This document shows, piece by piece, positions 57,779-64,000 of a DNA stretch of 64,000 nucleotides. Source of the stretch: Chloroflexota bacterium (GTDB taxonomy: Bacteria; Chloroflexota; Dehalococcoidia; Lucifugimonadales; UBA3495); assembly GCA_009840165.1 (NCBI GenBank), contig VXOG01000036.1, positions 38,373 to 102,372 of the forward strand, in the 5' to 3' direction. Made by a program: the position numbers and the translations under genes. The stretch's first letter is position 1; every line of letters begins with the position of its first letter. The notes beneath the pieces were generated by a model. It was not told the DNA's origin, did no database searches, and saw nothing but the letters and a program-made list of their open reading frames with translations.

Positions 57779-58891
57779 TTACCGAAAATCCGCGTGAGCC
57801 GGGAACGCCGCCAGCAACGGCGACACCGTGTCGATGGTCGCCGTGCCGATGCTCTCTATGTCGGGGCAACCGCACATCCCCATGGTGGCGTCCAGTTCGT
57901 CGCGCAGCATCTCCAGCACGGCCCGTACCCCGGCCTCGCCGTCCACCGCCAGGCCCCAGAACAGCGGGCGTCCCATCAGCACTGCGCGCGCTCCCAGGGC
58001 GATGGCCTTGAAAATGTCGGTGCCCCGGCGGATGCCGCCGTCCAGGTACACCTCGGCGTTGCCGTCCACCGCGCGCACCACCTCCGGCAGCACCTCGATG
58101 GTCGCCGGCGTGGTGTCCAGGTAGCGGCCGCCGTGATTCGACACGATGACGCCCTTCGCGCCGTTTTCCGCTGACAGTCTGCCGTCCTCGCCGGCCATGA
58201 TGCCCTTCACCACCACGGGCAGGTTGATGCTGGACGCGAACCATTCCAGGTCGTCCCACGTCGAAGCCACGTCGCGGATGTCGCTGGGCCCGGCAGGAGC
58301 GTCGGCGGCAAACTTCCAGCTGTGGGTGCCCAGGTCAAGCTGTGCGTAGTTGGGCGACTCCGCGCCCACGTAGTCGTTGCGGATGTTGCGCTCGCGCTTG
58401 GGCTTGATCTTGGCGTCCAGCGTCATGCAGATGGCCGAATACCCGGCCTCTTCCGCCCGGGCGGCCATCTCCAGCGTCAGGCCCCGGTCCTTGAAGAAAT
58501 ACTGTTGGAACCAGATGGGGCCGGTGGCTGATGCCGCCACGTCCTCCAGCGTCCGCGCCGCGTGGGAGCTGAGCACCATGAGCGTGCCGGCCGCGCCCGC
58601 CGCTTTCACCGATGCGCTCTCCGCCTCCGGGTGGGCCGCCTCGTGATTGCCGGCCGGGTCCAGCATGAGGGGCAGGGAAATCTCCTGGCCCAGCACGGAG
58701 GTCGCCATGCTGCGCTGTTCCACGTCCACCATCATGCGCGGGCGCAGCATGATGGAGTCGTAGGCCGCGCGGGTGCGCCGGATGGTGATCTCGTCCGTCG
58801 CGCCCCCGGCTATGAAATCGTAGTGTCCCTTCTCGATGCGCTCCCTGGCAATCTCTTCATACTCAAAAATGTTCACGGGATCTGCAGCCAT
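57779..58891 (-). CDS. FMN-dependent alpha-hydroxy-acid oxidase family protein
   Basis: YDFIAGGATDEITIRRTRAAYDSIMLRPRMM; VVVKGIMAGEDGRL; GVIVSNHGGRYLD; DGGIRRGTDIFKAIALGARAVLMGRP. Confidence 0.94.
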   Translation of the reverse strand: MAADPVNIFEYEEIARERIEKGHYDFIAGGATDEITIRRTRAAYDSIMLRPRMMVDVEQRSMATSVLGQEISLPLMLDPAGNHEAAHPEAESASVKAAGAAGTLMVLSSHAARTLEDVAASATGPIWFQQYFFKDRGLTLEMAARAEEAGYSAICMTLDAKIKPKRERNIRNDYVGAESPNYAQLDLGTHSWKFAADAPAGPSDIRDVASTWDDLEWFASSINLPVVVKGIMAGEDGRLSAENGAKGVIVSNHGGRYLDTTPATIEVLPEVVRAVDGNAEVYLDGGIRRGTDIFKAIALGARAVLMGRPLFWGLAVDGEAGVRAVLEMLRDELDATMGMCGCPDIESIGTATIDTVSPLLAAFPAHADFR

Positions 58892-58921
58892 GCTGGTAAC
58901 CTCTCTTGCGTTGATAAATAC

Positions 58922-58950
58922 CGTCATTCCCGCGAAAGCGGGAATCCAGC
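58922..58950. repeat. Short palindromic repeat (ATTCCCGCGAAAGCGGGAAT family)
   Basis: cgtcattcccgcgaaagcgggaatccagc. Confidence 0.75.
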
Positions 58951-58961
58951 GTCCGAAATCG

Positions 58962-59792
58962 TTAGGCGTCCGGCGCCTTCAGCATGGGCCAGAAGGTGGC
59001 GGCGGCCCCGCCCATCATCCAGTCCAGATCCTCGGCGGACAGCCACGGCAGCGCCGTCTTGCCCAGTGTCACCTGTCCCGCGAAACCGCCCGCCCGCGAC
59101 GATGGGAAGTTGGAACCCCACATCATCCGTCGCGGTGTGAACGCTTCAACTACTCGTCGGAACATATCCTTGCCGGCGTCGTCCAGTTCGGCGTAGGGGC
59201 CCAGGCTGGTGCTGGAATAGCGCAGGTGGGCGTTGGGCAGCGTGGCCAGTTCCTCCAGCGCGACGGTCATGCCCGGCTTGTCGTCGGAGCCGCTCCAGCC
59301 CGCGAAGTGGTCGGGCGCAAACCGGACGTTGGGATGACGCGCGCCGATGTTCCGCATACGGTTCACCCGGTCCGCCGTGCCGCCGCCGCCGATGGAGATG
59401 GGGACGCCCAGCGACGCGGCCCGTTCCCAAATCGCGTCGCAGCGGGAGTCGTCGGGTTCGGCCTGGCTTTGCAGGCGCACGCCCCACATGCCGCGCTCAT
59501 TGGTCCAGTACGATAGCAGGTCTGCCGCGTCTGGCGCCGCCGGATCCAGGATGCCCACGGCCACCGTGCGCGGAGCGTATTGCAACGCACTGTCGCACTG
59601 GTAGGAGTTGTCCAGGCCGTAGGTGCCGTTGGGCTGCACCAGGGTGGCGCACTCCACGCCGGCCGCGTCCATCTCGGCGATCAGGTCCTCCACGTTGTTG
59701 CTGACTTCAAGCGACCACCCCGTAGCGTCGGGATGGAGCGGGTGCGCGACCCTGTCGCTGTTGACCACGTGGGTATGAGTGTCGATTATCAT
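58962..59792 (-). CDS. Amidohydrolase (TIM-barrel, PDC hydrolase-like)
   Basis: MIIDTHTHVVNSDRVAHPL; MWGVRLQ; RMMWGSNFP. Confidence 0.9.
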   Translation of the reverse strand: MIIDTHTHVVNSDRVAHPLHPDATGWSLEVSNNVEDLIAEMDAAGVECATLVQPNGTYGLDNSYQCDSALQYAPRTVAVGILDPAAPDAADLLSYWTNERGMWGVRLQSQAEPDDSRCDAIWERAASLGVPISIGGGGTADRVNRMRNIGARHPNVRFAPDHFAGWSGSDDKPGMTVALEELATLPNAHLRYSSTSLGPYAELDDAGKDMFRRVVEAFTPRRMMWGSNFPSSRAGGFAGQVTLGKTALPWLSAEDLDWMMGGAAATFWPMLKAPDA

Positions 59793-60006
59793 GGCGTAAC
59801 TCCTGCGGTCCGGTGCGTAAATCTCGTTAGATGCGTAACTCCAGTACGGGTTGATGAAACGGACACGCGCCATTCTACGACATCCGCCGAGAACCGGGAG
59901 CCTGCTTACAGCCCGGACGAGACACAAAAAAGCCGGCGCATGTAGAGCGCCGGCGCGTTGCTGGAGACTTGAGATCGGATATGCGGAACTGGCTCGAACT
60001 GCGTGG

Positions 60007-60261
60007 CTACTCCGCCTGGACGCGATTGAGGGCGGCGGCGAGGCGGGCCTTGCGACGCGATGCGTTGTTCTTGTGTAGCACTCCCTTGCGGGCGGCGATG
60101 TCCAACTGGCGCATGGCTTTGAGTACTTCTTCTTCCGATTCCGGCGCTCCGGCGGCGATGGCGCGGCGCGCGCGGCCAATGGCGGTACGGGTAGCGCGGC
60201 GCACGCTCAGGTTGCGCGCGTAGCGTTTCACGGATTGGCGGTGGGCCTTCTGTGCAGGCAA
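60007..60261 (-). CDS. rpsT: 30S ribosomal protein S20 (TTG start)
   Basis: PAQKAHRQSVKRYARNLSVRRATRTAIGRARRAI; VLHKNNASRRKARLAAALNRVQ. Confidence 0.93.
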   Translation of the reverse strand: MPAQKAHRQSVKRYARNLSVRRATRTAIGRARRAIAAGAPESEEEVLKAMRQLDIAARKGVLHKNNASRRKARLAAALNRVQAE

Positions 60262-60473
60262 GGGAACGGCTCCTGTAATCTGTTTCTTTGATTTGCAGGC
60301 TAAGATGTTATCAAAAGACAAACCAAATGTCATCCGTTAGTTGACAATACCCGCCCCGTTGCGGACAATTGAAACGCCAAACTCCGCGCGATCCCATCGC
60401 TTCCATTCGAGACATATCGTCACGTGTTGCCGAATCGCGCGCGTCAATTTGCCGAGTCCGGAGGATTCCCGCA

Positions 60474-62099
60474 ATGCCTGAAAAGCAACTGATTTTTGAC
60501 GAAGACGCCCGACAGAGCCTGATGAGCGGTGTTGACCAGCTTGGGCGGGTGGTCGCCCTTACGCTGGGCCCCAGTGGCCGGAACGTGATCCTGGGTCGCG
60601 TCTGGACCCTGCCGGTGGTCTGTAGCGACGGCGTCACCATTGCCAAAGAGGTCGAATTGCCGGACCCCTACGAAAACATGGGCGCCCAGGTCGTCAAAGA
60701 GGCAGCCGCCAAGACCAACGACGTCGTGGGCGACGGCACTACCACGTCGGTAGTGCTGGCGCGTTCCATCATCCAGGGCGGCTTTATGAACGTGGCTGCC
60801 GGCGCCAACCCCCTGGCCTTGAAGTCGGGCATCGACCAGGCCGTCAGCGCGGTCAGCAGCGAAATCAGCGCCCAGGCCGTGGCCGTTGAGAGTCGTGAGC
60901 AGGTCGCGCGTGTCGCCGCCCTTTCTGCCCATGAAGAGGCCATTGCCGAGCTGATCGCCGACGCCATGGACAAGGTGGGCCGCGAGGGAATCATCACCAT
61001 CGAGGAGAGCCGCGGCCTCACCGACGAACTGGACGTGGTTGAAGGGATGCGCCTCGACCGGGGTTACCTTTCACCCCACTTCATCACCGACCCCGACCGG
61101 ATGGAAGTTTCCCTGGATGAGCCGCTGTTCCTGCTCACCGACCAGAAGCTTTCCTCGGCCGCCGACGTGGTTCCCACCCTCGAAGCCGTGGCCCAGGCCG
61201 GACGACGGCCGCTGATCATAATTGCCGAGGACGTGGAGGGCGAAGCGCTGGCGACCCTGGTGGTTAACAAGCTGCGCGGCACCGTGAGCAGCCTGGCCGT
61301 GAAGGCTCCCGGTTTCGGCGAACGGCGCAAGGCACTGCTGCAGGACCTGGCCATCGTCACCGGCGGCGCGGTCATTACCAACGATGCCGGTATGCGCCTT
61401 GATGACGTATCTCTCGAAAATCTCGGCTCTGCCCGACGCGTCCTGGCCACCAAGGACGAGACCACCATCGTTGAAGGCCGGGGCCACGAGGACGACATCG
61501 CCGGCCGCGTTGCGGAGTTGCGCGTCCAGATCGAGGAGACTACCTCCGACTACGACCGGGAGAAGTTGCAGGAACGCCTCGCCAACCTGGCGGGCGGAGT
61601 CGCCGTTATCCGGGTCGGCGCCGCCACTGAACCGGAGCTGAACGAGCGCAAGAGCCGCACCGAGGACGCCCTGGCCTCCACCCGCGCAGCCGTCGAAGAA
61701 GGCGTTATCCCGGGCGGCGGCGTCACCCTCCTGCGCGCTCAGGCCGTGCTGGATGACCTGTTGGAGCGCGCGACCGGTGACGAAGCCGTTGGCATACGCC
61801 TGGTGCGCAATGCGCTGGAAGCCCCCCTGAACACTATTGCGCAGAATGCCGGCTACAAAGGTGATGTCATCGTGGAAAACGTCCGCAACGGCGAAGGCGA
61901 CTACGGGTTCGATGCCGACTGCGGAGAGTACACCGACGTGGTGGCCCGCGGGATCATCGACCCGGCGAAAGTCACCCGCTCGGCGCTGCGGAACGCCGGC
62001 TCCGTCGCCGGAATGCTGCTGACCACCCAGGCCGTCGTAACCGAAATACCCAAGTACGAGCCGTTGCCGGCCGACATCCAGGACTTCATGCACGACTAG
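60474..62099 (+). CDS. groEL: GroEL-like 60-kDa chaperonin
   Basis: VALTLGPSGRNVILG, SDGVTIAKEVELPDPYENMGAQVVKEAAAKTNDVVGDGTTTSVVLA; VEEGVIPGGGVTLLRA. Confidence 0.93.
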   Translation: MPEKQLIFDEDARQSLMSGVDQLGRVVALTLGPSGRNVILGRVWTLPVVCSDGVTIAKEVELPDPYENMGAQVVKEAAAKTNDVVGDGTTTSVVLARSIIQGGFMNVAAGANPLALKSGIDQAVSAVSSEISAQAVAVESREQVARVAALSAHEEAIAELIADAMDKVGREGIITIEESRGLTDELDVVEGMRLDRGYLSPHFITDPDRMEVSLDEPLFLLTDQKLSSAADVVPTLEAVAQAGRRPLIIIAEDVEGEALATLVVNKLRGTVSSLAVKAPGFGERRKALLQDLAIVTGGAVITNDAGMRLDDVSLENLGSARRVLATKDETTIVEGRGHEDDIAGRVAELRVQIEETTSDYDREKLQERLANLAGGVAVIRVGAATEPELNERKSRTEDALASTRAAVEEGVIPGGGVTLLRAQAVLDDLLERATGDEAVGIRLVRNALEAPLNTIAQNAGYKGDVIVENVRNGEGDYGFDADCGEYTDVVARGIIDPAKVTRSALRNAGSVAGMLLTTQAVVTEIPKYEPLPADIQDFMHD

Positions 62100-62127
62100 C
62101 GCACCCCAATCCATTCGGACTTCCAAC

Positions 62128-62155
62128 GTAGGGGCGACGCATGCGTCGCCCCTAC
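62128..62155. repeat. Perfect GTAGGGGCG-family palindrome
   Basis: gtaggggcgacgcatgcgtcgcccctac. Confidence 0.9.
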
Positions 62156-62182
62156 CAATATATCTACATCCTGCCTTTGGTT

Positions 62183-62725
62183 ATGAACCAGCAATCTCAA
62201 CTCACCGGCGCGCTCAGCCGGGCCACCATCGCCGAGCTTATCGCCGGCGACCCGCCGTTGCTGGAGCAATGCCACGACATCAGCGAGCAACTTCAGCCCA
62301 ACGGCTTTGACATGTCCGTCCGCTCGGTTTCCCATTACCATGCGGACTCCACGCCCGGCAGTATCGGTGTTCTCGACGGCGACCGGGTGTTGCCGGAGAA
62401 CGCGGAATTGTCCTTCGATTCGGATGGCTGGCTGCATCTCAAACCCGGCCCCTATTTGATTACGTTCCACGAAATCGTCAATCTGCCCCGCAATATAATG
62501 GCCCTGGCACGCCCCCGTTCCAGCCTGCTCCGCTCGGGCGTCGCCATCCACACCGCCGTTTGGGACGCCGGTTACTCCGGTCGCTCCCAAGCGCTGCTGG
62601 TCGTCCATCACCCCGCCGGCTTCAGAATCCGGCGCGACGCCCGGGTAGCCCAGTTGGTATTCTTTCCCCTGACCGCTGCCGACCCGCACGGATACACGGG
62701 ACGATACCAGGGCGAGAACCTGTGA
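62183..62725 (+). CDS. dCTP deaminase/dUTPase-like protein
   Basis: PNGFDMSVRSV; MALARPRSSLLRSGVAIHTAVWDAGYSGRSQALLVVHHPAGFRIRRDARVAQLVFFPL. Confidence 0.85.
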   Translation: MNQQSQLTGALSRATIAELIAGDPPLLEQCHDISEQLQPNGFDMSVRSVSHYHADSTPGSIGVLDGDRVLPENAELSFDSDGWLHLKPGPYLITFHEIVNLPRNIMALARPRSSLLRSGVAIHTAVWDAGYSGRSQALLVVHHPAGFRIRRDARVAQLVFFPLTAADPHGYTGRYQGENL

Positions 62726-63918
62726 GTGTGACACAACACGGCGACGCGAAACCCGCCGACCTGCGCCGATTGATTGACGGGCTGGCGCGCGAGGTCGGCT
62801 TCGATCTGGTGGCGGTGACCGATGCCGCCGATTTCGACGCTGATCGTGAATTAGCAATGCGCCGCATTGACGACGGGCTGATGGACGGCCTGCCGTGGTT
62901 CACCAAAGCGCGCGTTGCACGGGGCACGAGTCCCGACGAACTGATGCCCGGGGCGCGTTCCATCATATCCCTGGGACTCAACTACTACCCCGGCTCGACG
63001 CCAACGCCGGTCTCCGGTTCGGGACTTGTCGCCCGTTATGCCCAGGGACGCGATTATCACCGCGTGATGAAGCGGCGAATGCGCCGGCTCGTCATCTCGC
63101 TTGCCGAGCATCCCGCGTTGCAACAGGCCGACGAGGAACTGGCGGCCCGCTGGTACGTGGACGACGGCCCGATGCTCGACCGTGCCGCCGCCGCTCGCGC
63201 GGGACTGGGCTGGTTTGGCAAGAATGGGAACATCCTGAACCCGACCTATGGCTCGTGGCTGCTGCTGGGCCAGGTTGTCACCAACCTGAAACTGGAACCG
63301 GATGCGCCCCTGTCCAAGACCTGCGGCCAATGCGCCCGCTGCATTCCCGCCTGCCCTACCGAGGCCATTGTCGCGCCCTACGTGGTGGACAACCGACGAT
63401 GCATCAGCTACCTGACCATTGAGCACAAGGGGGCGATACCACTGGAACTGCGCACGGCCATGGGAACCTGGGTGTTCGGCTGCGACATCTGCCAGGAGGT
63501 GTGCCCGGTCAACCGCAAGGCCAAAGCGACGTCTGATCCCAACTTCGGGAGGCGCGACCTGACGACTCTGGACCTGGTTGAATTGCTGGACATGGACGAG
63601 GCGCAGTTTCGCCAGCGCTTTGCCGGCACGCCCCTGATGCGGGCCAAGCGGATCGGGATGCAGCGCAACGCCTGCGTGGCGTTGGGCAATATCGGCGACG
63701 CGACGGCGGAGCCTGCGCTCCGGCGCGCCCTGGCGTCCAGCGATGCGCTGGTGAGAGGTCATGCGGCGTGGGCATTGGGGCGTATTGGGGGCGCCGAGGC
63801 TGTCACGGCGTTGCGGATCGCGGAAAATGTCGAAGCTGATGAGGATGTTAGGGCGGAAATTCGTTTGGCGCTGGATGAAGCGGATGCGGTCGCTGGATTC
63901 CGGCTTTCGCCGGAATGA
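62722..63918 (+). CDS. queG: Epoxyqueuosine reductase QueG with C-terminal HEAT-like repeats
   Basis: CGQCARCIPACPTEAIVAPYVVDNRRCISYLTIEHKG; CDICQEVCPVNRKA; GTG start overlaps the upstream stop. Confidence 0.92.
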   Translation: MSVTQHGDAKPADLRRLIDGLAREVGFDLVAVTDAADFDADRELAMRRIDDGLMDGLPWFTKARVARGTSPDELMPGARSIISLGLNYYPGSTPTPVSGSGLVARYAQGRDYHRVMKRRMRRLVISLAEHPALQQADEELAARWYVDDGPMLDRAAAARAGLGWFGKNGNILNPTYGSWLLLGQVVTNLKLEPDAPLSKTCGQCARCIPACPTEAIVAPYVVDNRRCISYLTIEHKGAIPLELRTAMGTWVFGCDICQEVCPVNRKAKATSDPNFGRRDLTTLDLVELLDMDEAQFRQRFAGTPLMRAKRIGMQRNACVALGNIGDATAEPALRRALASSDALVRGHAAWALGRIGGAEAVTALRIAENVEADEDVRAEIRLALDEADAVAGFRLSPE

Positions 63919-64000
63919 CGAGAGCAGGTCCGGAATGACGAGAGCAAGTCCGGAATGACGAGAGCAAGTCCGGAATGACGAGAGCAAGTCCGGAATGACG
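63911..64000. repeat. 20-bp tandem array from the repeat terminus (runs off the window end)
   Basis: cggaatgacg-agagcaagtc x4 plus a terminal cggaatgacg. Confidence 0.9.

Noticed and set aside
63911-64000. Regularly spaced 10-bp repeats considered as a CRISPR array
   Set aside because: Repeat unit too short and the spacers are nearly identical; tandem array from a dispersed repeat, no cas genes

Overview
The window is a high-GC, gene-dense bacterial chromosome segment. Its gene content (DUF1800/DUF1501 pair, Dpp-type ABC system with a Val/Glu-rich lipoprotein linker, RibD-like protein, F420-type nitroreductase, NHL protein) resembles Chloroflexota such as SAR202/Dehalococcoidia, but that placement is inference only. 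Housekeeping blocks: uvrA; biotin carboxylase plus BCCP; recO-recR-ybaB-dnaX; a five-gene Dpp/Opp peptide ABC transporter; an iron-type ABC permease/ATPase with a DtxR-like regulator; a UbiE/UbiX/UbiA/UbiD quinone set plus a MqnA-like protein; NirK-like copper nitrite reductase; rpsT; a GroEL-like chaperonin; a dCTP-deaminase-like protein; and queG. Accessory highlights: (1) a TerY-P-like signalling operon (PP2C, three vWA paralogs, TM2 protein, membrane-embedded kinase) translationally coupled to dnaX; (2) a split ATPase + TOPRIM (DUF3226-like) pair resembling OLD/PARIS-type defence; (3) a two-gene cassette of tiny membrane proteins, partly below the ORF-track cut-off, present twice, with one copy bracketed by 66-bp direct repeats of the ubiE 3' end; (4) a 1422-aa secreted protein with duplicated FN3 and duplicated HExxH modules; (5) about seven toxin-antitoxin-like modules; (6) several palindromic repeat families, including GTAGGGGCG palindromes whose cores differ but stay self-complementary, and 20-bp arrays growing from a repeat terminus. 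All family names come from reading motifs by eye; no searches were run.
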